Origin: Candidatus Aenigmatarchaeota archaeon
GTDB lineage: Archaea; Aenigmatarchaeota; Aenigmatarchaeia; QMZP01
Length of the DNA: 5,801 bases
Direction: 5' to 3'
Assembly: GCA_020343575.1 (NCBI GenBank)
Contig: CP070801.1
Span: 619,566 to 625,366, forward strand
Shown here: positions 1-5,104 of the stretch, in pieces
Numbering within the stretch: position 1 is the stretch's first letter
How the letters are laid out: each line of letters begins with the position of its first letter
The notes under the pieces: generated by a model
Told to the model about the DNA's origin: nothing
The model's input: only the letters and a program-made list of their open reading frames with translations
Database searches by the model: none
Translations under genes and position numbers: made by a program

Positions 1-227
1 CTGGGAACCTGGAGAGTGGATTTCAGACCATGTATCACCAACACTGTAATGATTATGCTGACCAGAAAAACAATCAAGAACCTCTTAAAAACCCTTCTCT
101 CCTCTGGGTACTCCTTTTTCCATATCAGAAAACGAAGCAGGAAATATAGAATTACCAATGAGATGCAAAGAAAAATCCACATTAACCATTCATTCGATAC
201 CGAAAGGAGGTTCCAGAGCATATCCAT
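1..227 (-). CDS. N-terminal part of a membrane protein, possibly a PAP2-family phosphatase (runs off left edge)
   Basis: Reading the minus strand from the ATG at 227 gives 75 codons with no stop up to the window edge. The protein has a first hydrophobic segment at about residues 13-36, a short charged loop (KKEYPEERRVFKR, about 37-49) and a second hydrophobic segment at about 50-66, followed by GLKSTLQVP. The last two bases, AG, begin an AGN codon that may be Arg. If the next residues are Arg-Pro, this is the K-x6-RP first motif of PAP2 phosphatases (acid phosphatase/lipid phosphatase superfamily), which typically follows a membrane helix in this way. That assignment is an inference from a motif cut by the edge. 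A TATA-like box centred 26 bp upstream supports the ATG at 227 as a leaderless start. The plus-strand reading frame over the same bases lacks a protein-like pattern. Confidence 0.62.
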   Translation of the reverse strand, partial: MDMLWNLLSVSNEWLMWIFLCISLVILYFLLRFLIWKKEYPEERRVFKRFLIVFLVSIIITVLVIHGLKSTLQVP

Positions 228-248
228 GAGAATAATTGAATTCGGAAT

Positions 249-257
249 TTAATAAAT
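249..257 (-). promoter_or_regulatory. TATA-like box for the left-edge membrane protein
   Basis: On the minus strand the bases read ATTTATTAAA, centred about 26 bp before the ATG at 227. That is the distance expected for box A of a leaderless archaeal transcript. No Shine-Dalgarno sequence lies between the box and the start. Confidence 0.5.
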
Positions 258-274
258 TGCTACAATGATAACCC

Positions 275-303
275 ATTTTAATCATGGGAAACAAATATTT
301 ATA
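275..303 (+). promoter_or_regulatory. Promoter segment of the first surface-protein gene, with a near copy at 977
   Basis: ATTTTAAT at 275-282 is followed by three variable bases, GGGAAA, CAAAT and an A/T-rich stretch ending at 303. The ATG at 312 lies 37 bases from the start of the box, which predicts a leader of about 6 nt. A second A/T-rich stretch at 293-303 lies too close to the ATG to act as a standard TATA box. The same order of elements occurs before the gene at 1008. Confidence 0.5.
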
Positions 304-311
304 GTGGTCAC

Positions 312-977
312 ATGAATATTGACTGGATTATAGCTATAGCGCTTTTCTTGATTTTTGTTTCATGGTCATTTGTTTACTACATGGGATTCTTTTCCATTAC
401 GCCTGATATGAGAGCCGGGGTGGAGGGTATAAGCGACAAGGTTATGGATTTCCTCAGCATAGATGTGTATGATGTTCCTGCTGTGTTCAATTCGACAGAG
501 GTAGGGAGCAGGGTTCTGTACATGGATTTTTCCTGGCCTGGGTATTCGAAAAACTCAACAAGGATCTTCTCGGGGAACCAGTCTCTCCCATGCTACATAT
601 CTGGGAACAGGGTTTACTGGCAGGCAGACTTAATCCAAGGGGAAAATAAATTCGAAATGAGGTATTATGATGAGAACGTTAGCCTCTTCTGCAATTCAAG
701 TTTCTCCCTTGCGAACGCAACCCAGGTGATTCCATGGGTATCTGAGAAAAACAAAGCGATATCCCAGACAAAGATAAACCAGATGCTTGCCACGAATTTC
801 TACAGTTTTAGAAACTTGTTGGGAATAAGCCAGGACTTCAGGGTGGAGCTGGAGATCAACAATGTGACCACTGGTTATGGCACGACTCCACCTCTCGGGT
901 ACGATGTGTACGTAAAGGAAACCCATGGCATAAAAGAAGATAACAATGTAGTGAAAATAAGGGTTCTGACGTGGTGA
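312..977 (+). CDS. Membrane-anchored extracytoplasmic glycoprotein of unknown function
   Basis: This 221-residue protein belongs to no family I recognise. Residues 5-27 form one hydrophobic segment (IIAIALFLIFVSWSFVYYMG core) right after the start, with no cleavage motif after it, so an N-terminal anchor is likely. The rest is polar and probably outside the cell. It carries seven N-x-S/T sequons (N60, N81, N89, N122, N128, N135, N184), an unusually dense set for N-glycosylation, and only two cysteines (C94, C127), which could form a disulfide. The architecture is reminiscent of archaeal minor pilin-like or cell-surface proteins. No clear class III (pilin) cleavage site is present, so that remains a guess. 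The next gene starts 30 bp downstream and also encodes an exported protein, with a similar promoter. Confidence 0.8.
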   Translation: MNIDWIIAIALFLIFVSWSFVYYMGFFSITPDMRAGVEGISDKVMDFLSIDVYDVPAVFNSTEVGSRVLYMDFSWPGYSKNSTRIFSGNQSLPCYISGNRVYWQADLIQGENKFEMRYYDENVSLFCNSSFSLANATQVIPWVSEKNKAISQTKINQMLATNFYSFRNLLGISQDFRVELEINNVTTGYGTTPPLGYDVYVKETHGIKEDNNVVKIRVLTW

Positions 978-1007
978 TTTTAATACCGGGAAAAACAAAT
1001 TATTATT
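977..1007 (+). promoter_or_regulatory. Promoter of the second surface-protein gene, overlapping the upstream stop codon
   Basis: ATTTTAAT at 977-984 is centred about 27 bp before the ATG at 1008, ideal for a leaderless transcript. Its first base is the last base of the TGA stop (975-977) of the preceding gene. The segment continues with GGGAAA and CAAAT as at 275-303, differing by three substituted bases and small A/T insertions. Confidence 0.55.
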
Positions 1008-1598
1008 ATGCGAAAGGGATACGTTATTCCATTCTTTGTGATCATACTGGCAATTTTTGTATTGTTTTCATTTCCAAAAGTCCAGGGACAGGGTCACACC
1101 ATACAGATACGTCTGAACATAAACAATACAAGCAACACGGTTTACATACCGGGTGTTGGAGAGGTTCCATCTGGGAGTTTGGGTACTGTAAACTACACCA
1201 GTCCGCCTCACTACTATCTGGCCTCTTACTCAGGGGGTTATCTTACAGGTCTGGTTGCAGCAGACGGGAATTCCCTTGGAGTTTCCAACACTGTCACATA
1301 TCATACACTGGAGATAGACCAGGATGCGGAAGAGGAGACGTTTCTCGTGCTTTCACAGGGGGACTGGAACAACATTGAGAAGGAAATAGTGGGTGTGGAA
1401 TCAGACAAGTTTTTAAAATACCCATCACCAAGTTTTGGTTTCGGCCTGGGGGATTATTACCCGCTAACGGTTTTGCTGGGTTATACAGACATAGATATAG
1501 AGGGGAGTCTTGACCAGAGCAAGGGGATTTTAAGGCTCACCATTGAGAACAAAGGGATCTCAGGTAACAGGCCTGTGGTTGAGATAAGGAAATCTTGA
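1008..1598 (+). CDS. Exported protein of unknown function with N-terminal signal or anchor
   Basis: This 196-residue protein starts with MRKG, then a hydrophobic segment at about residues 5-22, then PKVQG-QG. It could be a type I signal peptide cut near residue 27. Alternatively it could be a pilin-type leader cut after KG, but the Tyr that would follow is not usual at that position, so I favour a signal peptide or plain anchor. The remaining 170 residues are rich in Ser, Thr, Gly, Tyr and Val, as in extracellular beta-sheet proteins, with no cysteine and three possible sequons (N39, N40, N62). No catalytic motif is visible. Its start is supported by a TATA-like box about 27 bp upstream. It is probably a functional partner of the anchored glycoprotein just upstream, judged from position and shared promoter layout. 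It was not assigned to a family. Confidence 0.78.
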   Translation: MRKGYVIPFFVIILAIFVLFSFPKVQGQGHTIQIRLNINNTSNTVYIPGVGEVPSGSLGTVNYTSPPHYYLASYSGGYLTGLVAADGNSLGVSNTVTYHTLEIDQDAEEETFLVLSQGDWNNIEKEIVGVESDKFLKYPSPSFGFGLGDYYPLTVLLGYTDIDIEGSLDQSKGILRLTIENKGISGNRPVVEIRKS

Positions 1599-1619
1599 AT
1601 CGACGAACATACTGGAAAA

Positions 1620-1630
1620 TTATTTAAATA
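1620..1630 (+). promoter_or_regulatory. TATA-like box of thioredoxin reductase gene
   Basis: TTATTTAAATA is centred near 1625. Transcription starting about 27 bp downstream would leave a leader of roughly 12 nt before the ATG at 1664. GTGAT at 1656-1660 could pair weakly with the 16S 3' end but sits only 3 nt from the start codon. Confidence 0.5.
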
Positions 1631-1663
1631 GGTCATTGGAGAAATCATACTCTAAGTGATGTT

Positions 1664-2575
1664 ATGTATGATGTGTTGATAATAGGGGCAGGGCCTGCTG
1701 GAATAACAGCAGGGATATTCGCTATAAGAAGGAACCTCAAAACCCTCATTCTGAACGATCCTAGATCTCTTCCCCAAATAGACGAGGCCTCTATCGTGGA
1801 TGACTGGCCAGGGACCATGGGTATAAAGGGACCTGAACTGATGGAGAAGTTCAGGGATCATGCAAAAAAACTCGGTGTGGAGATCAAACAGGATAAGGTA
1901 AACAAGATAAAAAAGATTAAGGGTGGTTTTGAGGTCACTAATAATGAATTCAAGTGTAAAACAAAAACCATAATCATAGCAACAGGTTCCAAGCACAGAA
2001 AAGGACTCATAAAGGGTGAAGATAAATTTTCAGGGAAGGGCGTCTCTTACTGTGCAACCTGTGATGGTCCCCTGTTCAAGGGAAAAAAGGTTTTGGTTTT
2101 GGGTGGTGGAGACACAGCCGTTACCTATGCAATTCTACTTGATCAGATCGGGGCTGATACAAGTCTTGTTCATAGAAGGGACAAATTGAGGGCTACTGAG
2201 TCATGGCAGAAAAAGATTTTCAAATCCGGTGTAAAGATAATCTGGGACACGGTTTGTATTGAGATAAAGGGAGACAAGTTCGTTAAATCCGCTGTGCTGC
2301 AGAACAAGAAAACAGGTGAGAAAAAGGAAGTCCTAGTAGATGGTATTTTTGTATCCTTTGGGACCATACCAACATCAGAGCTTGCAAAGGATTTGGGTAT
2401 AAAAATCGATGATAAAGGATATATAGTTGTAGACAAGGAACAGAATACCAATGTTCCCGGTGTTTTCGCTGCAGGTGATTGCTGCGACAACCCTGCAAAG
2501 AAGATTGTGACAGCTGCAGGGGACGGTGGACTGGCTGCAGAATCAGCCTATTTCTACCTGCAAGAAAAGGATTAG
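1664..2575 (+). CDS. trxB: Thioredoxin reductase (NADPH, FAD-dependent)
   Basis: This 303-residue protein is the full usual length of low-molecular-weight thioredoxin reductases. It transfers electrons from NADPH through FAD and a redox disulfide to thioredoxin-like proteins in the cytoplasm. Visible motifs in order are the FAD dinucleotide fold GAGPAG (8-13), the ATG motif (106-108), the redox pair CATC (C130, C133) followed by D134, the NADPH-domain glycine motif GGGDTA (147-152), HRRxxxRA (170-177, basic residues that bind the NADPH phosphate), and the C-terminal FAD motif GVFAAGDCCD (266-275). The active-site sequence and HRRxxxRA both fit the NADPH-using type. Two extra cysteines (C273, C274) follow the FAD motif. 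The start is favoured because the Rossmann strand begins three residues later, as is normal. No thioredoxin gene is in the window. The gene has its own promoter, so it is not evidently co-transcribed with its neighbours. Confidence 0.96.
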   Translation: MYDVLIIGAGPAGITAGIFAIRRNLKTLILNDPRSLPQIDEASIVDDWPGTMGIKGPELMEKFRDHAKKLGVEIKQDKVNKIKKIKGGFEVTNNEFKCKTKTIIIATGSKHRKGLIKGEDKFSGKGVSYCATCDGPLFKGKKVLVLGGGDTAVTYAILLDQIGADTSLVHRRDKLRATESWQKKIFKSGVKIIWDTVCIEIKGDKFVKSAVLQNKKTGEKKEVLVDGIFVSFGTIPTSELAKDLGIKIDDKGYIVVDKEQNTNVPGVFAAGDCCDNPAKKIVTAAGDGGLAAESAYFYLQEKD

Positions 2576-2591
2576 TTCTTTGAGTCTTAAC

Positions 2592-2599
2592 CTATAAAA
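2592..2599 (+). promoter_or_regulatory. TATA box of rfcL
   Basis: CTATAAAA is centred about 26 bp before the ATG at 2622, predicting a leaderless mRNA. It lies in the 46-bp gap after trxB. Confidence 0.6.
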
Positions 2600-2621
2600 A
2601 TCACAGAAAAAAGAATTAGTT

Positions 2622-3818
2622 ATGGATCTTTGGGTGGATAAGTACAAGCCAGAGGAGCTTTCCGGTTTTATTGGGCAGCCAAAGGCACTGCATGAGATAA
2701 CAGATTTTCTCAGGGAATGGAAGCCAAGGGAAGCTTTATTTATCCATGGTCCTGCCGGTGTTGGTAAGACTCTAGCAGTCGAGCTTCTGGCAAGGGAAAA
2801 GAAGCATCTCCTGCTTCAACTGAACGCCTCGGATACCAGGAATGCAAAAGATATTGAGGATTTTTTCGGGAACGCATCCAAATCCAAAGCGCTCTTTCAT
2901 GGTGGAAAGATAATATTAATAGACGAGATTGATGGCATATCACCACAGGACAGGGGAGCAGTAACATCGATAGTCAAGATAATAAAGGAATCGAGGTTCC
3001 CGGTCTTTCTTATAGCGAACGATCCCTGGAGATCAAAACTCATTCCTCTGAGAAATTATTGCAAACTTGTGAGGTTCAATCGAATTCATTCAGCCTCAGT
3101 TGAGAAGCAATTGAAGTTGATTTGCAAACAGGAGGGGATAGAGACGGAGGGAGATGTTTTAAAAAACCTGGCAAGGTGGTCACAGGGAGACCTCAGATCA
3201 GCGATATCGGATCTGCAGATCGTTGCATATGGGAAGAAAAGTCTGAAGAATCCTGACTTGCAAATCCTAGGTTACAGGGAGAGGGAGAGCAACATATTCA
3301 ACATTCTGCCAACGGTTTTCCACTCAAAGAGCATGACCGCAGCCAAGAAAGCGATACAGAACGTGGACAAAGACCCTGATGAGGTATTCTGGTGGATCGA
3401 GGCAAACCTTCCAAATGAACTGAGAACCCCTGAGAACATGCAGAAAGGTTATGATATCCTATCGAAAGCGGACATGTTCAGGAACTGGGTTTCAAGGCAG
3501 CAGAACTGGAGGTTCAAGGGATTCATGATTGATATGTTATCGTCTGTCTCTCTCTTCCGTGACGAGGGAAAGCATGGCTTTTCCCCGTACCAGTACCCCA
3601 GAAAACTCGCCATGATGGGGAGGTCAAAACAGAAAAGAGCAATGATGAATTCCCTCTGCGAGAGGTTGGGAAGCTTCACCCACTCGAGCAAGAGAACGGT
3701 TAAGAGGGACTACCTACCTTACCTCAGGGTAATCCTGAAGAAACGAAAGAAAAAAGATGCAGGAGAGGGGAATTTCTTCCTTGAGCCTGATGAGGAAAAA
3801 CTGATTAAGGCGGGTTGA
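2622..3818 (+). CDS. rfcL: Replication factor C large subunit (clamp loader), short form
   Basis: This 398-residue AAA+ ATPase belongs to the archaeal clamp loader that, with small RFC subunits, opens and loads the PCNA sliding clamp at primer ends. Motifs seen: the N-terminal RFC box WVDKYKPEELSGFIGQ (4-19), Walker A GPAGVGKT (43-50), Walker B ILIDEID (98-104), sensor 1 region IANDP (131-135) and sensor 2 GDLRSAISDLQ (189-199, R192). The SRC arginine-finger motif of small subunits is absent, as expected for the large subunit. The C-terminal part (about 215-370) is helical-looking and ends in a very basic stretch (KKRKKKD, 373-379). Known archaeal RfcL proteins are often 450-500 residues and end in a PCNA-binding PIP box. 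Here only GNFFLEPDEE is present near the end, with no canonical Q-x-x-h-x-x-a-a. No intein interrupts the Walker A region. The small subunit gene is not in the window. The stop codon abuts the stop of the convergent acyltransferase gene. Confidence 0.94.
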   Translation: MDLWVDKYKPEELSGFIGQPKALHEITDFLREWKPREALFIHGPAGVGKTLAVELLAREKKHLLLQLNASDTRNAKDIEDFFGNASKSKALFHGGKIILIDEIDGISPQDRGAVTSIVKIIKESRFPVFLIANDPWRSKLIPLRNYCKLVRFNRIHSASVEKQLKLICKQEGIETEGDVLKNLARWSQGDLRSAISDLQIVAYGKKSLKNPDLQILGYRERESNIFNILPTVFHSKSMTAAKKAIQNVDKDPDEVFWWIEANLPNELRTPENMQKGYDILSKADMFRNWVSRQQNWRFKGFMIDMLSSVSLFRDEGKHGFSPYQYPRKLAMMGRSKQKRAMMNSLCERLGSFTHSSKRTVKRDYLPYLRVILKKRKKKDAGEGNFFLEPDEEKLIKAG

Positions 3819-4364
3819 TTATTGGTTCATTCTTTTGTAATGTTTTATGATGTGAATTGGGACCCCGCCTTCAAGTGAGTTGTCCTCTACATCTTCATTA
3901 ACAAAAGACATGGCTGCAATCATCGAGTTTTTCCCTATTGTTACTCCTGGTCTAGCAACAGAAAACTCTCCTATCATACTGTTTTTCCGGAGTATTATGG
4001 ATCCAATTCTAAATGTATCCAAAGTAAATTCATGCGTAAATAGTTTAGTTCCCCATCCGATAATCGCATTATCTTCAATCTTGATTAACTCTGGGAATAT
4101 AGGATCAAGAATGGCATCATTCGCTATTGACACGTTCTTGCCTATTGTTACTCCTATTAACCGATATAAATGATTTTTCAATTCACATGGAGGTAAGTGT
4201 TTACATATTAAAACAATGAAATAGTTCTTTGCCTGTTTAATCGGATTTTTGTATTTGTACCACCTTCTGGCAGGGTTTGAACCAAGTTTAAATTTTATTT
4301 CCTTTAAGAATTTTCTATTGTTTTTTCTTAGGTCTTCAATTTCTTCTTTTGATATTTTTATCAT
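3819..4364 (-). CDS. Left-handed beta-helix (hexapeptide-repeat) acyltransferase
   Basis: The 181-residue protein has a basic, helical N-terminal region (1-65) and then hexapeptide repeats, seen as GVTIGKNVSI (71-80), LIKIEDNAIIGWGTKLFTHEF (core 93-113) and SMIGEFSVARPGVTIGKNSM (129-148), closing with EGGVPIHIIK (165-174). This is the pattern of trimeric acetyl- or acyl-CoA-dependent O/N-acyltransferases of the maltose/galactoside acetyltransferase type. H111 in THEF is in the place of the catalytic histidine of those enzymes, and the GVP-h-h-h-K ending is typical. The substrate cannot be told; a sugar or cell-envelope molecule is likely for the family. Base composition is A+T-rich, and its stop codon touches that of rfcL. 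A TATA-like box about 26 bp upstream supports the ATG at 4364. Confidence 0.88.
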   Translation of the reverse strand: MIKISKEEIEDLRKNNRKFLKEIKFKLGSNPARRWYKYKNPIKQAKNYFIVLICKHLPPCELKNHLYRLIGVTIGKNVSIANDAILDPIFPELIKIEDNAIIGWGTKLFTHEFTLDTFRIGSIILRKNSMIGEFSVARPGVTIGKNSMIAAMSFVNEDVEDNSLEGGVPIHIIKHYKRMNQ

Positions 4365-4370
4365 ATATTA
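4363..4370 (+). promoter_or_regulatory. TATA-like box for the paired membrane-protein genes
   Basis: ATATATTA is centred near 4366, about 27-29 bp before the ATG at 4396. It overlaps the start codon of the divergent acyltransferase gene (4362-4364). The region is A/T-rich, which lowers certainty. Confidence 0.4.
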
Positions 4371-4385
4371 GTATTATTTGCAATA

Positions 4386-4393
4386 ATTAATAA
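4386..4393 (-). promoter_or_regulatory. TATA-like box for the acyltransferase gene
   Basis: On the minus strand this reads TTATTAAT, centred about 26 bp before the acyltransferase ATG at 4364. It sits directly next to the start codon of the divergent gene at 4396. Confidence 0.42.
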
Positions 4394-4395
4394 CT

Positions 4396-4665
4396 ATGGA
4401 GCATGCTTATTTCTTTCTGTTGAATTTTGTGGTATTTTTGATAATAATATTCTACGATAATAAAAGATGGAAAGATTATGTTTTCATAGGACTGTTGGCT
4501 TTAATTCTTGACCTTATTTTTGAAATTTTACCAATAGCCATTGGTATATGGTATTATCATTCAGAACCAAAGATTCTGAACATATCGCTATATACATGGT
4601 TGCTTTATATTCCATACTTGAGTTTTTGTTATTTTGTTTCAAGTAAGGTGGTAAAACATGTCTGA
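4396..4665 (+). CDS. Small three-helix membrane protein, first of a related pair
   Basis: The 89-residue protein has hydrophobic segments at about residues 4-20, 29-53 and 63-83, with a charged loop DNKRWKD (21-27). Around the end of the second helix it reads EILPIAIGIWYYH (43-55). The next protein has DTISVAFGYYSYS (47-59) in the matching place, so E/D-x6-G-x-W/Y-x-Y is shared and the two look like diverged halves of one fold. The arrangement recalls the split, overlapping two-subunit lycopene cyclases (CrtYc/CrtYd type), which have a similar D...G-x-W region. The P-x-E-E motif of those enzymes is absent, so I do not call that function. The start lies 31 bp from a divergent gene. There is no Shine-Dalgarno sequence, consistent with a leaderless first gene. 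It overlaps the next gene by 8 bp. Confidence 0.75.
   Translation: MEHAYFFLLNFVVFLIIIFYDNKRWKDYVFIGLLALILDLIFEILPIAIGIWYYHSEPKILNISLYTWLLYIPYLSFCYFVSSKVVKHV
4646..4650 (+). promoter_or_regulatory. Shine-Dalgarno site for the second membrane-protein gene
   Basis: AGGTG, complementary to part of the archaeal 16S 3' end, lies 7 nt before the ATG at 4658 and inside the upstream coding sequence. It supports this start and translation from a shared mRNA, in contrast to the apparently leaderless first genes. Confidence 0.6.
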
Positions 4666-4975
4666 TGTGTTGTTTTTCTGGTCTGGAATTTGGCTGGTTT
4701 TACTTATAGTCTTTTTGGTTATCTTATACAAAGAGAAAAACAGGAAATTATATTTTCTATATTTTCTTTTTGCCATGATATTTGGTTTATACTTTGATAC
4801 AATTTCGGTTGCATTTGGATATTATTCGTATTCATATCTCTTCGTGAATATATTTGGTGTGCCCTTGAGCATGACAATCGCTGAAGGATTTTCCATTGTG
4901 ATTGTGATAAGATTGTTCGAAATTGTAAGGCACTATATCACCATTCCCAGTTTCCATAAGCACATAGAGAACTGA
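4658..4975 (+). CDS. Small three-helix membrane protein, second of a related pair
   Basis: The 105-residue protein has hydrophobic segments at about residues 5-24, 31-56 and 67-90, separated by a charged loop (KEKNRK, 25-30) and a short polar loop. It keeps the spacing of the preceding protein: a basic loop after helix 1, an acidic residue (D47) seven positions before a glycine (G54), then Y-S-Y, then a third helix. GVPLSMTIAEGF (67-78) begins helix 3. Lycopene-cyclase-type domains have P-x-E-E near this point, but only the proline and a later E76 are present. The 8-bp overlap and the Shine-Dalgarno site show an operon with the preceding gene, so the two proteins probably form a heterodimer. 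The TGA stop ends one base before the tRNA gene. A/T-rich codon use differs from trxB and rfcL. No function assigned. Confidence 0.75.
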   Translation: MSDVLFFWSGIWLVLLIVFLVILYKEKNRKLYFLYFLFAMIFGLYFDTISVAFGYYSYSYLFVNIFGVPLSMTIAEGFSIVIVIRLFEIVRHYITIPSFHKHIEN

Positions 4976-5047
4976 TGGGCCTGCCGGGAGTTGAACCCGG
5001 GTCAGAACCTCCGCAAGGTTCTATGCTATCCACTACACTACAGGCCC
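4976..5047 (-). tRNA. tRNA-Arg (anticodon GCG)
   Basis: The minus strand folds into a complete 72-nt cloverleaf. The acceptor stem GGGCCTG/CAGGCCC has 7 perfect pairs and the discriminator is A. The D stem is GTGT/GCAT with loop AGTGGATA, the anticodon stem is GAACC/GGTTC with loop TTGCGGA, the variable loop is TGAC, and the T stem is CCGGG/CCCGG with loop TTCAACT. Anticodon GCG reads the Arg codons CGC and CGU. The 3' CCA is not encoded; the following bases are TCA and belong to the stop codon of the convergent gene. No intron is present. The promoter box lies about 26 bp from the first base of the mature tRNA. Confidence 0.97.
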
Positions 5048-5055
5048 AGTGTGAC

Positions 5056-5060
5056 TTTTT
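5056..5060 (+). terminator. Possible T-run terminator for the membrane-protein operon
   Basis: Five T residues follow the tRNA region on the plus strand. Archaeal RNA polymerase can stop at T-runs, so transcripts from 4396 could end here after passing antisense through the tRNA gene. The run is short and has no hairpin. Confidence 0.22.
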
Positions 5061-5067
5061 CTAGTTG

Positions 5068-5078
5068 TTATTTATATG
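5068..5078. promoter_or_regulatory. Shared TATA-like box between tRNA-Arg and the divergent membrane-protein gene
   Basis: TTATTTATATG on the plus strand reads CATATAAATAA on the minus strand. Its centre (about 5073) is 26 bp from the first tRNA base (5047) and about 27 bp from 5100, just before the ATG at 5105. A second, weaker minus-strand A/T box around 5089-5096 could instead give the tRNA a leader of about 17 nt. Confidence 0.5.
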
Positions 5079-5104
5079 AAAATTTGTAATAATTAAATGA
5101 TTCT

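Larger units (their letters stand above)
3819..4975. other. AT-rich three-gene block abutting a tRNA 3' end, possible acquired cassette
   Basis: Counted by line, G+C is about 25% at 4201-4260 and 23% at 4741-4800, against 43% at 3421-3480 in rfcL. The left end is less extreme (42% at 3841-3900), so the edge is gradual there. The block holds the acyltransferase and the two small membrane proteins. Its right end is exactly the 3' end of the tRNA-Arg gene, a common integration point. No integrase and no second copy of the tRNA end were found, so acquisition is an inference from composition and position. Confidence 0.35.

Noticed and set aside
16..252. A 78-codon plus-strand open frame
   Set aside because: It is antisense to the minus-strand membrane-protein gene, which has a coherent two-helix pattern and a well-placed promoter. 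The plus-strand translation shows neither, and it runs across that promoter.
272..288. Inverted repeat CCCAT-N7-ATGGG between the divergent promoters
   Set aside because: The arms are only 5 bp, and one arm overlaps the TATA-like box while the other overlaps the GGGAAA element shared with 977-1007. Chance is likely.
971..1378. A 135-codon plus-strand open frame overlapping the second surface-protein gene
   Set aside because: It is rich in Cys, His and Gly without domain pattern, and it lies in a different frame from the protein at 1008 that has a signal sequence and a promoter.
2740..2967. Possible intein or minus-strand gene in rfcL
   Set aside because: Archaeal rfc genes can carry inteins near Walker A, but the motifs here are continuous and correctly spaced. 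The antisense frame has no protein-like features.
3819..3900. Possible att repeat matching the tRNA-Arg 3' end
   Set aside because: TTGGGACCCCGCC near 3857 only loosely resembles the tRNA end (TGGGCCTGCCGG) and encodes the conserved GGVP of the acyltransferase, so it is not a credible direct repeat.
4990..5030. Intron in tRNA-Arg
   Set aside because: The anticodon loop is exactly 7 nt with perfect 5-bp stem pairs, so there is no insertion.
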